From DAOTTX01 sp034437515 (GTDB taxonomy: Bacteria; Chloroflexota; Anaerolineae; Aggregatilineales; Phototrophicaceae), in the NCBI GenBank assembly GCA_034437515.1, contig DAOTTX010000194.1, positions 1 to 29,847 on the forward strand: a stretch of DNA of 29,847 nt, given 5' to 3'. Shown one piece after another: positions 15,825 through 23,192 of this stretch (positions are counted from its first letter, which is position 1; each line of letters opens with the position of its first letter). A program made the position numbers and the translations under genes. The notes below the pieces were generated by a model that did no database searches, was not told the origin of the DNA, and was given only the letters and a program-made list of their open reading frames with translations.

Positions 15825-15851
15825 AAAAACATCGGGGAACTCGCCCCGATG
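15825..15851 (-). terminator. terminator at the end of the second glycan operon
   Basis: On the minus strand the 8-bp perfect stem CATCGGGG (15851-15844) / CCCCGATG (15837-15830) with a six-base loop is followed by five Ts. It ends the wzz-like gene unit 58 bases after its stop, and lies just upstream of the transglutaminase ATG, so it may also act as an attenuator for that gene. Confidence 0.87.
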
Positions 15852-15908
15852 CGTAAATTCATTTTAGTCGCGTGTCTAAGGTTTAGCAACCGACGCTTGA
15901 CCTACCCT

Positions 15909-16589
15909 TCATCGCCTCGGAATGGTACCAACCACAGTCAATCCCGTTCGTTCGAGTTCGTTCCGTTCGCGTAGAGTCGGGTCAAGATATTCGACTAGAA
16001 AAGCCAACCCCACCCCGGCGATGACACCTAACGCCAGTTGAATCAACGGGCGCAAGCGGTTCGGCAGTGTTGGCGGTACCGGGTTCACCACCGGGTCATC
16101 CAACGCTTCGACCTGCGCCGGTTCCCCGCCCAACTGCGGGAAGGCGTCCTGACTGCGTACTTCCAAAACGATGACGGTCATTGCCGCGATGGTGCGTAAT
16201 TCGTCGGCATCAGGCCAGTTGATGAAAATCTGCCCGATGCTGCGTTCGTTATCCGCTGCAATTACCAGCGCCGCCGAGTCGATTTCTACACCTTGTTCGG
16301 CGGCTTGCTCGGCGACCGCCTCCGCGAAGCGATTGGTACGCACCCATTCGGTGAGCGCATTCACGGTCAGTTCGGAGGCCAACCATACATCTTGATAGTC
16401 ACCGTCACGGTTGGGGATGGCGTCAAGCTGTTGGGCCGCTGTGTAGCGGATCACCGTGCTGAAGCCCCCCGCACCGCTCGGTTCGTTGTCGATGATATCC
16501 GGCACAGTGACGATTGCGACGATCACGGTCGGGATCAGCACCAGATACCAGCGGCGCAACAGCACCTTGAAGATTAACCAGAGTTCCAT
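15909..16589 (-). CDS. Wzz/YveK-type polysaccharide chain-length regulator
   Basis: A 226-aa inner-membrane protein with the classic two-helix layout. The N-terminal helix YLVLIPTVIVAIVTV is at about 15-29, an extracytoplasmic domain follows (about 35-175), and a second helix LIQLALGVIAGVGLAFLVEY lies at about 183-202. It is preceded by a Pro-rich VNPVPPTLPNRLRP. After the second helix come LDPTLRERNELERTGLTVVGTIP, outlined here, the juxtamembrane signature of Wzz/CapA adaptors that contact BY-kinases. It would act with the CpsD-like protein encoded at 193-825. It is the last gene of the operon before the terminator, 48 bases after the GT4 gene; an AGG lies about eight bases before the ATG. 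It is short for co-polymerases (~230-300 aa). Confidence 0.85.
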   Translation of the reverse strand: MELWLIFKVLLRRWYLVLIPTVIVAIVTVPDIIDNEPSGAGGFSTVIRYTAAQQLDAIPNRDGDYQDVWLASELTVNALTEWVRTNRFAEAVAEQAAEQGVEIDSAALVIAADNERSIGQIFINWPDADELRTIAAMTVIVLEVRSQDAFPQLGGEPAQVEALDDPVVNPVPPTLPNRLRPLIQLALGVIAGVGLAFLVEYLDPTLRERNELERTGLTVVGTIPRR

Positions 16590-16637
16590 TCAAAACCTGC
16601 CTTTTGCGCTAGTAGATGAACGTAATGAGCCTTTGCA

Positions 16638-17741
16638 TCACGGCTCGATCATTTTTTTTGCGTATTTCTCCACCACAAATTCACGCAGTTGACGTTCAAA
16701 GACGCGGCGGTCGAATTTAGCCGCGTGTTCGCGTAAGGTCGCCGGGTCGTAGCGGTCGGCGTCGAACGTCGCCAGCACTTCGACCAGACTCTCGACCGTC
16801 ATCGCCTCGAAGTGTTCGCCCGTCACGCCGGGGATGACCGTATCCAACGCACCGCCGCCGCCGTAGGCGATCACCGGGCGACCGGTGGCCTGTGCCTGCA
16901 CCGGTGTGATGCCGAAGTCCTCCAGGCCGGGGAACAAAAATGCCTTGCAGCGTGCCATCAGGTCGGGCAGTGCGTCGTCCGACACGTAGCCGAGGAACTC
17001 GACTGTCGGCCCTGCCATCGCCTGCAACCGTTGAAGGTCGCGCCCCTTGCCGCCGACCTTCAACGGCAGGTTAAGCCGGGTGGCGGCCTGCACCGCGAGG
17101 TCGATGCGCTTGTACGGGATCAACCGGGACACGACCAGATAATAATCGTCGGGCTGCGCCGCCGGGGTATTGAAGCGGTCGGTTTCCACCGGCGGGTAGA
17201 TAATCACCGAGTCGCGGTCGTAATAGGTCTTGATGCGCTGCTGAATGGCGGTCGAAATGGCGATAAAGTGATCCACGCGCTGGGCTGCCGCGTAATCCCA
17301 GCGTTTGAGCCACGCCACCAGCGGCTTCAATGCCATCTGTGCGGCGCGCCCTAGCCCCTCACGGGCGGTGTAGGCGTCCGACTGCCAGACGTAGCGCGTC
17401 GGCGCGAGGCAGTAGCAGATGTGCAGCGTCTCATCGTCATGGCGCACCCCATGACAAAAGCCGCTTTTATTGCTCAGAATCACATCATAGGCCGAGAGGT
17501 CTTTGCCACCCCACGCCAGCGGATACAGCGGTAGATAGGGTTGGTGATGGTCGTAGATGCCGGGCAGTCGATCCATCCACAGCGGGCGGATGTCCCAAGT
17601 CTGGTAGAATGCCGGCATGGTGTGTGGTGCGTAGATGCTGGTATAAACCGGGCTGCCCGGGTACATCGCCACCAGCGCCGCCAGCACATCCTCGGCCCCG
17701 CCGACCTGGTTCAACCAATCATGGACGAGCGCCAGCCTCAC
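16638..17741 (-). CDS. GT4-family glycosyltransferase with altered EX7E motif
   Basis: A 367-aa GT-B glycosyltransferase of the type with MRLALVHDWLNQVGGAE at the N-terminus, common in exopolysaccharide clusters. The middle holds APTRYVW, then the linker YPPVETDRF and the start of domain 2 LVVSRLIPYKRIDLAV. The donor site is GLEDFGITPVQAQATGRPV: Glu274 is kept, but the second acid of EX7E is Gln282 (codon CAG). The GTG/ATG choice is simple: the ATG at 17741 overlaps the end of the RNase HII gene by four bases. It sits between rnhB and the wzz-like gene. Donor and acceptor are unknown; activity may be altered by the Gln. Confidence 0.88.
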   Translation of the reverse strand: MRLALVHDWLNQVGGAEDVLAALVAMYPGSPVYTSIYAPHTMPAFYQTWDIRPLWMDRLPGIYDHHQPYLPLYPLAWGGKDLSAYDVILSNKSGFCHGVRHDDETLHICYCLAPTRYVWQSDAYTAREGLGRAAQMALKPLVAWLKRWDYAAAQRVDHFIAISTAIQQRIKTYYDRDSVIIYPPVETDRFNTPAAQPDDYYLVVSRLIPYKRIDLAVQAATRLNLPLKVGGKGRDLQRLQAMAGPTVEFLGYVSDDALPDLMARCKAFLFPGLEDFGITPVQAQATGRPVIAYGGGGALDTVIPGVTGEHFEAMTVESLVEVLATFDADRYDPATLREHAAKFDRRVFERQLREFVVEKYAKKMIEP

Positions 17742-18409
17742 GCTTTCCCCTTCAATTCGCGGATTGGACGAAATGTCTGCCGGTGAATGGGGGTCGTGCC
17801 GAGGCTTTTCAGCGCGGCCTGATGTGCCTGTGTGCCATAGCCTTTGTGCTGTGCGAAGCCATATTGCGGGAACTCACTGTCAAGTTCGATCATATGGGCA
17901 TCGCGCCATGTCTTGGCGAGGATGCTGGCGGCGGCAATGCTCAAAGCACGGCTGTCACCTTCGATCAAACTCACTTGATGATATTGCTTCAAAGTGGGCA
18001 GCAGCATATCGTCGATGAACAGACAATCCGGTTCGACGGTTTCGTCTTCCAGCGCGGCGAACAACGCCCGTTCCATCGCAAATTGAGTCGCCTGCACAAT
18101 GCCGTGTTCGTCGATCTCGGCGGCGCTGGCATGACCGATGCCCCACACAATCGCCGTCTCCTTGATCGTCTCGACCAGCGTCTCGCGTTGCAGGGCGCTG
18201 AGTTGCTTGCTATCCCGCACGCCTTTTAACACATTAGGGAGATCTGGCTGGTCTAACGGCAAACAGACCGCCCCCGCACTAACCGGCCCGGCCCAGGGGC
18301 CACGTCCGGCCTCGTCAATGCCGATGATGTGGCGGTAGCCCAGTTTAAAATATTTGCGTTCGTGCCTGAGGCTTGCCGTTTTGGGGCTACGCTTTTTCTT
18401 TTTCGGCAT
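17738..18409 (-). CDS. rnhB: ribonuclease HII
   Basis: It cleaves the RNA strand of RNA-DNA hybrids and removes single ribonucleotides from DNA. With start 18409 it has 223 aa. The N-terminal basic patch (PKKKKRSPK) precedes the catalytic IGIDEAGRGPWAGPV with Asp32 and Glu33. DSKQLSALQRE and LFIDDMLLP give further family sites, and ASILAKTWRD the last part of the active site. I chose ATG 18409 because GAGGG precedes it by four bases; an ATG at 18427 has no ribosome-binding site. It overlaps the GT2 gene end by 23 bases and the following GT4 gene by four, so a DNA-maintenance enzyme is translated within a glycan operon. Confidence 0.92.
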   Translation of the reverse strand: MPKKKKRSPKTASLRHERKYFKLGYRHIIGIDEAGRGPWAGPVSAGAVCLPLDQPDLPNVLKGVRDSKQLSALQRETLVETIKETAIVWGIGHASAAEIDEHGIVQATQFAMERALFAALEDETVEPDCLFIDDMLLPTLKQYHQVSLIEGDSRALSIAAASILAKTWRDAHMIELDSEFPQYGFAQHKGYGTQAHQAALKSLGTTPIHRQTFRPIRELKGKA

Positions 18410-19178
18410 ACAGCCCTCGCCAGCCATTTATGCGAATACGCAGCGTCTCGATCACCATATCAATCGAGTCGCGCAGGGGGTTAATCTTGGAGTGTGCCTT
18501 GTAGTACCACGTAATCGGCACCTCGACGATCTTATAGCCGCGCTGCTGGGCGATAAACAGCAATTCTACATCGAACGCCCAACCGTCAATGGTCTGCATG
18601 GGGAAGATTTCATCGGCGACTTCTCGCCGGAAGCACTTAAAGCCGCATTGCGTGTCATCCAGCCCACGAACGGCGATGATACGCACGATCCAGTTAAACA
18701 CCCGCCCCATGATGTGCCGTAGTTCCGGCTCTCCGATGCGTTGTGAAGCGGGCGCTTCGCGTGAGGCGATGGCGACGGCGTAATCTTCATTGATTTGCGG
18801 CGGGATGAACTTTAGCACTTCTTCCACCGGCATGGAAAGGTCAGCATCACAGATGAACAGATATTCACCGTTGGCACGCAGCATCCCCGTGCGTACCGCC
18901 GCGCCTTTGCCCTGCGTCGTCTCGGTCACCACGTCGATGTAGTCATATTGGGCGGCGGCGGCTTCCGCGATGCTTAATGTGTCGTCACTGCTGTTGTTGT
19001 TGACGATAATCACCTCGATGGGGAACGACTGCGCATCGACGAACGCCCTGATCTTTATCAAGCTGGCAGGGAGCCGGTCGGGGTCAGCTTCGTTGTAAGC
19101 AGGGATGACCAGCGACAGCGTCGGTCGTGGTTGGTTACCTACAGATTGGCTGTCTTTATGCGGATTGATCGCACTCAT
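18387..19178 (-). CDS. GT2-family glycosyltransferase, dolichyl-phosphate glucosyltransferase-like
   Basis: A 263-aa GT-A enzyme similar to the Alg5/DPM1 group, which moves a sugar from NDP-sugar to polyprenyl phosphate. Seen: LSLVIPAYNEADPDRLP (21-37), EVIIVNNNSSDDT, GKGAAVRTGML, the metal-binding CDADLSMP, MGRVFNWIVR, the DTQCGFKCF motif of this subgroup, and GWAFDVELLFIAQQRGY. There are no membrane helices; the C-terminus is basic. The likely product is a polyprenyl-phosphate-hexose serving as glycan donor outside the cell. Its ATG overlaps the next upstream GT2 gene by four bases. Confidence 0.88.
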   Translation of the reverse strand: MSAINPHKDSQSVGNQPRPTLSLVIPAYNEADPDRLPASLIKIRAFVDAQSFPIEVIIVNNNSSDDTLSIAEAAAAQYDYIDVVTETTQGKGAAVRTGMLRANGEYLFICDADLSMPVEEVLKFIPPQINEDYAVAIASREAPASQRIGEPELRHIMGRVFNWIVRIIAVRGLDDTQCGFKCFRREVADEIFPMQTIDGWAFDVELLFIAQQRGYKIVEVPITWYYKAHSKINPLRDSIDMVIETLRIRINGWRGLYAEKEKA

Positions 19179-20155
19179 GAACGCTCCCGATTGCTTAATT
19201 CACGATTCGGCGGTGAAAGCGCCGCTTCTATCACATCCGTCGGGACGGTACGCATCCGTTGGATGATCCTGCGGGTTCGCAGCAGGCGCGGCAACTGCCA
19301 CACCGCCGCCAACATCCCGCGCAGGGTCGCTCGTGCCGCCTGCCCACGCCAGGCGCAGAGGGCTTCCCAGGCACGGCGCAACTGGAACCGCATGATCTGT
19401 CCGCCATGCTTACGCCATAACGCCGCCGGATAATTCTTGACCAGCACATAAATCAGGTTGCGTCCGTCATGGTAGCTCGCTGTGACCCCACCGCCCGTCG
19501 CGGAGAGATGATGGTACACGATTGCATCCGGGGTGTAAAGACAGCGCCAACCGGTGAGCTGTGCCCGCCACGCGAGGTCAATATCTTCCAGACTGAAGAA
19601 GAAATCATCGTCGAGCAGACCGATTTGATCGAGCATTTCTCGCCGGTAGGCCGCCGCGCCACCGCACGCGCTGAACACATATTCTTTGCGGTCATACTGG
19701 CCCTCGTCGCGCTGCCACACCCCACGGTTGCCCGGTCTGCCATCGACGGTAAAGTAATCCCCGGCGGTATGGAAGTGGTCACGGCGGTCGAACAGCAGCA
19801 TCTTACTGGCGATGATGCCAGCGTCCTCGTAACGCCGGAACGCCTCGACCACCGCCGCCGCCCACATTGCATCGACCTCGGTGTCGTTGTTCAGCAGCGC
19901 GACGTATTCGCCTTTTGCCGCCATCATCCCGGCGTTACACGCACCGGTGAACCCGCGATTTTCGGGTAGCTCGACCAACCGCACCGCCGGGTAATGCTCG
20001 CGAATATATGCTTGCGAGCCGTCGGTCGAGGCGTTATCCACGATGATGATCTCACAATCAGGGTAGGTCTGCACAGCGAGTGAGGCCAGGCAAGGCGCTA
20101 AGAAGTGCTTGCCGTTCCAGTTTGGGATGACAACCGAGAGTAATTGGTTTATCAT
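19175..20155 (-). CDS. GT2-family glycosyltransferase, rhamnosyltransferase-like
   Basis: A 326-aa GT-A enzyme of the WbbL/rhamnosyltransferase type. Seen: LSVVIPNWNGKHFL at the N-terminus, CEIIIVDNASTDGS, LPENRGFTGACNAG, the metal site ALLNNDTEVD, and SLEDIDLAWRAQLTGWRCLY with the VYHHLSAT ending of the catalytic domain. The last ~90 residues are basic and amphipathic, likely to touch the membrane. It lies directly after rmlD (four-base overlap), which fits use of dTDP-rhamnose, but the donor is inferred from position. Confidence 0.88.
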   Translation of the reverse strand: MINQLLSVVIPNWNGKHFLAPCLASLAVQTYPDCEIIIVDNASTDGSQAYIREHYPAVRLVELPENRGFTGACNAGMMAAKGEYVALLNNDTEVDAMWAAAVVEAFRRYEDAGIIASKMLLFDRRDHFHTAGDYFTVDGRPGNRGVWQRDEGQYDRKEYVFSACGGAAAYRREMLDQIGLLDDDFFFSLEDIDLAWRAQLTGWRCLYTPDAIVYHHLSATGGGVTASYHDGRNLIYVLVKNYPAALWRKHGGQIMRFQLRRAWEALCAWRGQAARATLRGMLAAVWQLPRLLRTRRIIQRMRTVPTDVIEAALSPPNRELSNRERS

Positions 20156-21003
20156 GCGCGGTAAACACCTTCCTTGACCAGAAACGCATCCACCGCTTCC
20201 TGCCAGGGGCGCAGCGACACACCGACCATCGGCCCGGCGAGGTTATTCATGGCGGTGTAGGCCGGTGGGATCGACGCACGTGGCCATTCTCGGCTGCTGA
20301 TCGGTTGGATGGGCACGCCATCATGACCGGCTTGATCCAGCACATGCCGGGCGAAGGTATAGCGCGAACACGCCCCTTCGTTGACCAGATGATAAATGCC
20401 GTAGCGCCCGGTCTTGATGAGTTGGGCGATAGCATCGGCGAGGTCGTTGTTATACGTCGGGTTAGCGACCTCATCGGTGACCACACGTAGCGTCTTGCCC
20501 AACTGCACCGCCCCTAAAATCGCCTGAATAAAATTACGCCCGCCGTGTGCGAACACCCACGCCGTCCGCACGATGTAATGCTTCCGGTTGAAACGTGCCA
20601 CGACCTGCTCCCCGACCATCTTGCTGTAGCCGTAAGAATTGAACGGGTTCTGCTTGTCGTACTCCAGATAGGGGCGGTTCAACTGTCCATAGAACACCTC
20701 GTTGGTGCTGACGTAAACTATCGCCGCGTCGATTTCCGCAGCGGCCAGCGCCATATTCTGCGCCCCGTAACCGTTTATGACGATAGCTTTCTCCGGCTCA
20801 CGGGCGCAACCATCCACGTTCGTCCACGCCGCCGCGTGCAGCACGACCTCCGGTTGGTACTGCTGGATGAGCCGCCGCGCCGCCGCGAAGTCGGTCACGT
20901 CGAGGTCGTCGCGTGTTAGCCCGGTGACGTCGTGTTCGTCCTGCAATACACTGACCAGACGCCCACCCAGACGCCCACCCGCGCCGGTGATTAAAATCCG
21001 CAT
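20152..21003 (-). CDS. rmlD: dTDP-4-dehydrorhamnose reductase
   Basis: It reduces dTDP-4-keto-L-rhamnose to dTDP-L-rhamnose. It is a 283-aa extended SDR enzyme. The nucleotide motif is ILITGAGGRLGGRL (3-16). The substrate region HAAAWTNVDGCAREPEKA (56-73) is an RmlD hallmark. The catalytic Thr100 lies in STNEVF, where the family more often has STDYVF, and Tyr124 and Lys128 in YGYSK. The ATG at 21003 is only three bases after the stop of the 119-aa gene, and its own stop overlaps the GT2 gene by four. rmlA and rmlB are 15-20 kb away on the other strand; rmlC is not seen. Confidence 0.92.
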   Translation of the reverse strand: MRILITGAGGRLGGRLVSVLQDEHDVTGLTRDDLDVTDFAAARRLIQQYQPEVVLHAAAWTNVDGCAREPEKAIVINGYGAQNMALAAAEIDAAIVYVSTNEVFYGQLNRPYLEYDKQNPFNSYGYSKMVGEQVVARFNRKHYIVRTAWVFAHGGRNFIQAILGAVQLGKTLRVVTDEVANPTYNNDLADAIAQLIKTGRYGIYHLVNEGACSRYTFARHVLDQAGHDGVPIQPISSREWPRASIPPAYTAMNNLAGPMVGVSLRPWQEAVDAFLVKEGVYRA

Positions 21004-21006
21004 AGG

Positions 21007-21366
21007 TTATTCACCCCAGTAATCTACAATGCGTTCGTATTCGCGCTGCCAGAAGGCTTCCGGGTCGCTGACGTCGAAGCCCTGCGCGGCGCACCATTTA
21101 AAAAATCCGGCTCCACAACGCTCGGTCTGCTTGTTGACCACCAGCACACCGAGGATCGGACGACCAGCGGCGACCTCATCGGCACACAGGTCTTGCAAAA
21201 TTTGTGCGAAGGCCGGTGCGCGATGGTGCATATGTGCGGTTGAGATGGCGATTGCCAGATCAGAATAATAGATGGTCTGCTCAACCCGCGCCAACCCGAT
21301 GAGGATACCGCGCACCTCTGCTTTGATCTCGTCCCATTCAGCTTCTGCTAGACCGTACTTTGCCAT
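21007..21366 (-). CDS. hypothetical protein, first gene of the glycan operon
   Basis: A 119-aa alpha/beta protein, no membrane helix. A conserved-looking segment is PILGVLVVNKQTERCGAGFF followed by a second part WCAAQGFDVSD. The GVLVVNK...GxGFF core resembles small uncharacterised proteins whose text reads like LSalVV-T-xPGxGFF, and it may be a fragment of a nucleic-acid-associated fold, but I cannot name it. The promoter at 21397-21425 and start at 21366 fit. It is tightly spaced (three bases) to rmlD. A role in glycan synthesis is suggested only by position. Confidence 0.68.
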   Translation of the reverse strand: MAKYGLAEAEWDEIKAEVRGILIGLARVEQTIYYSDLAIAISTAHMHHRAPAFAQILQDLCADEVAAGRPILGVLVVNKQTERCGAGFFKWCAAQGFDVSDPEAFWQREYERIVDYWGE

Positions 21367-21396
21367 CGTTCACTCTCAATCCAGAATTCGCACAAA

Positions 21397-21425
21397 AGCA
21401 TAACACAGAATTGTAACGTCGTAAA
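21397..21425 (-). promoter_or_regulatory. promoter of the second glycan operon
   Basis: On the minus strand TTTACG (plus 21420-21425) is 17 bases from TATGCT (21397-21402), which has the extended -10 TGT in front. It lies in the 65-base gap between the stop of the 255-aa gene and the ATG at 21366, so the operon to 15909 can be transcribed independently. Confidence 0.6.
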
Positions 21426-21431
21426 AGCACA

Positions 21432-22199
21432 TCAGCGCAGCAGCAGTTCCAGCGTATCCGCGTTGATGCTGACACCCTGTAGATCGTAGGTCGCGCCGCC
21501 CGTCATCACCCGGAAGTCACCGACGACAGCCGCGCCGATGCGCTCGATCTCGCGCACCGCCTCTTGAATCTGTGCCCGTGTCTCCGCCGGGATCAACGGC
21601 GGCAGCGTCGCCGGGTCGTAAGTGGAACCGTCCACATCCACGCCAATCACATCGACCGCTGCCGCAGAAAGCCGCAGCACCAACCCGACACGCTGCCAGA
21701 CCGGGCCGGCCTGCACATCGAGATACAGCACCGCGCCGCCGGGCCGTAGATCAACCGCCGGATCACGGAAACGCAGGTCTTCGCCCCGGCAGATCGGCGT
21801 GCGTCGCGCACACAGCGCCAGCAGACCGGCTTCGTTGAACGTCACATCAGCGACCGCTGCACCGCCTTCGTCCGCGCCAGTACGCACGGTGACATTCTGG
21901 TTGCCCGGTTGGATGTATTCCTGACCGTAGCTGCCGAAATCCAGCGATGCGCCGGCCTGCACGACCGGGTTTACCACCGTGATCTGTGCCGACGATGCCG
22001 GGGCCTCCGCCAGCAGATCATCGGTATCGCCGACTCGATCTACCCCCAGCACACCCAGCGCCAACGGTGTCACCACACCGGTGACGTAAAGTAGCACACA
22101 GGCGAAAAGCAGCACGAACCCGCCGCCGATCAGCCCGGCACAACCCCACTGTGCCCGGCGCGGACGTCGCCTATAGCGTCGGATACGGTTATCGTTCAC
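21432..22199 (-). CDS. membrane-anchored hypothetical protein
   Basis: A 255-aa protein with a very basic N-terminus (RIRRYRRRPRRAQ), one helix at about 22-45 (GLIGGGFVLLFACVLLYVTGVV), and an extracytoplasmic domain of about 200 residues with beta-strand character (SAQITVVNPVVQ, VTVRTGADEGG, GAVLYLDVQAGPVWQRV). The C-terminal helix IQEAVREIERIGAAVVGD and the end ATYDLQGVSINADTLELLL are similar in style to lipoprotein-like LppX or DUF2993 domains, but this is only a visual resemblance. There is no lipobox. The start is GTG with GAGG seven bases upstream. It stands alone, followed by the promoter of the glycan operon. Confidence 0.7.
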   Translation of the reverse strand: MNDNRIRRYRRRPRRAQWGCAGLIGGGFVLLFACVLLYVTGVVTPLALGVLGVDRVGDTDDLLAEAPASSAQITVVNPVVQAGASLDFGSYGQEYIQPGNQNVTVRTGADEGGAAVADVTFNEAGLLALCARRTPICRGEDLRFRDPAVDLRPGGAVLYLDVQAGPVWQRVGLVLRLSAAAVDVIGVDVDGSTYDPATLPPLIPAETRAQIQEAVREIERIGAAVVGDFRVMTGGATYDLQGVSINADTLELLLR

Positions 22200-22334
22200 G
22201 TTGCGACCTCGTTCTCTCGCTCAAATGGTCTATTCTAGCGGAACTCAAACTAATATCAGAGAGTCCGTTGCGCCACTGCTGCAATTTTCTGATATAGTGT
22301 ATAAAAGGCATTATAAAATTATTGGATTAACCTC

Positions 22335-22598
22335 ATGGATGATCTATACAAATTTATACATCTATGGACCGTACAGAAAAAAGAATATTTCCTCTTTACG
22401 GTTACTTGCTACGGCAAAACCGAGTATCTGCTTTACCACCGTCCGACGAAAAAGATTAGTCTTATCGCCGATGGCAAACTTGGACGGCGTTTGATTAACA
22501 AATTGATTGAGGCGGGTATGCCCCTGCTCGATGACGCCCCCGACTGCCTGCATGAATACCCCGAAGTGCTGGGCGAACAGGCCATTCAACACGCATGA
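22335..22598 (+). CDS. small hypothetical protein
   Basis: An 87-aa protein of unknown family. The first half is aromatic and beta-rich (KKEYFLFTVTCYGKTEYLLYH), the second helical (KLGRRLINKLIEAG). It has lower G+C at its 5' end than the flanking genes. A TATAGT at 22293-22298 with TTGCGC 19 bases upstream could be its promoter. The last four bases overlap the start of the next gene (ATGA), which argues that both are real. Function unknown. Confidence 0.6.
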   Translation: MDDLYKFIHLWTVQKKEYFLFTVTCYGKTEYLLYHRPTKKISLIADGKLGRRLINKLIEAGMPLLDDAPDCLHEYPEVLGEQAIQHA

Positions 22599-23008
22599 GC
22601 GACGGCGCGACGGTGTACATTGCGCTTTCCAGCGCCCGGCAGATGGACATCCCCGGTGAAATGCCGACGATTGAACGTTACACCGCCGCCCGCATCCACG
22701 ATGTCTACCGGCGTTCCCAGCGGGATGATGTCGGTTTCCGTGTGCTTTCCGGTGCATTAGGTTTGCTCAAGGCCGCTGACCCCATCGCGCTGATCGACCA
22801 CAGTATGCACGTCGAGAATGTGGCGGTTGTCGCGCATAAAATCGCTACTCAGATCGACCAACAGAGCATCGGCGCATTGATCGTCCATACCAGCCGCATC
22901 GAAGACAATCCCCGTGCGTTGATCTACCTCGGCTGTGTGCAGATCGCGGCAGGCATCGCCGGGGGCGCGGTCGTGGAACATCGCGTTATCACCGACGCCG
23001 GCTGGTGA
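22595..23008 (+). CDS. hypothetical protein, DUF6884-like
   Basis: A 137-aa alpha/beta protein. The order ALSSARQMD, a Pro plus PTIERYTAARIHDVYRR, then GFRVLSGALGLLKAADPI and IDHSM follows the pattern of DUF6884-type proteins, where a (I/L)LSAxxGL motif and an acidic residue after a Pro or aliphatic stretch are conserved. That identification is from memory and moderate. The C-terminal part (GALIVHTSRIEDNPRALIYLG) completes the sandwich. It overlaps the 87-aa gene by four bases. DUF6884 proteins are often near mobile or defence genes, but nothing else here supports that. Confidence 0.62.
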   Translation: MSDGATVYIALSSARQMDIPGEMPTIERYTAARIHDVYRRSQRDDVGFRVLSGALGLLKAADPIALIDHSMHVENVAVVAHKIATQIDQQSIGALIVHTSRIEDNPRALIYLGCVQIAAGIAGGAVVEHRVITDAGW

Positions 23009-23060
23009 TTAGCCGCCATTCACACAATCGTCAGCATGGTTCCATGCCTCTTTAGACTGG

Positions 23061-23163
23061 TTATGTTTCAACAGGCTTGATCTTCTGCAAAAACGCGATG
23101 CATTCTTCCGGTAGGTGATGCGCCGTGCCCCTTCAAGGGTTGCAGCGAGATAGACATCATCGC
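23061..23163 (-). pseudogene. possible short gene remnant
   Basis: In the 184-base gap between two plus-strand genes, the minus strand carries a protein-like stretch DDVYLAATLEG in one frame and, after a shift near 23130, GTAHHLPEECIAFLQK ending in TAA at 23061-23063. There is no start codon or ribosome-binding site in an acceptable position. It may be the tail of a decayed gene; the evidence is a reading impression of amino-acid composition only. Confidence 0.25.
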
Positions 23164-23192
23164 TATGATTGCGCTCCAAAGTTGACGAATAG

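Noticed and set aside
17330..18229. 299-codon plus-strand open frame opposite the GT4 and rnhB genes
   Set aside because: It spans two real minus-strand genes and their overlap; composition is atypical.
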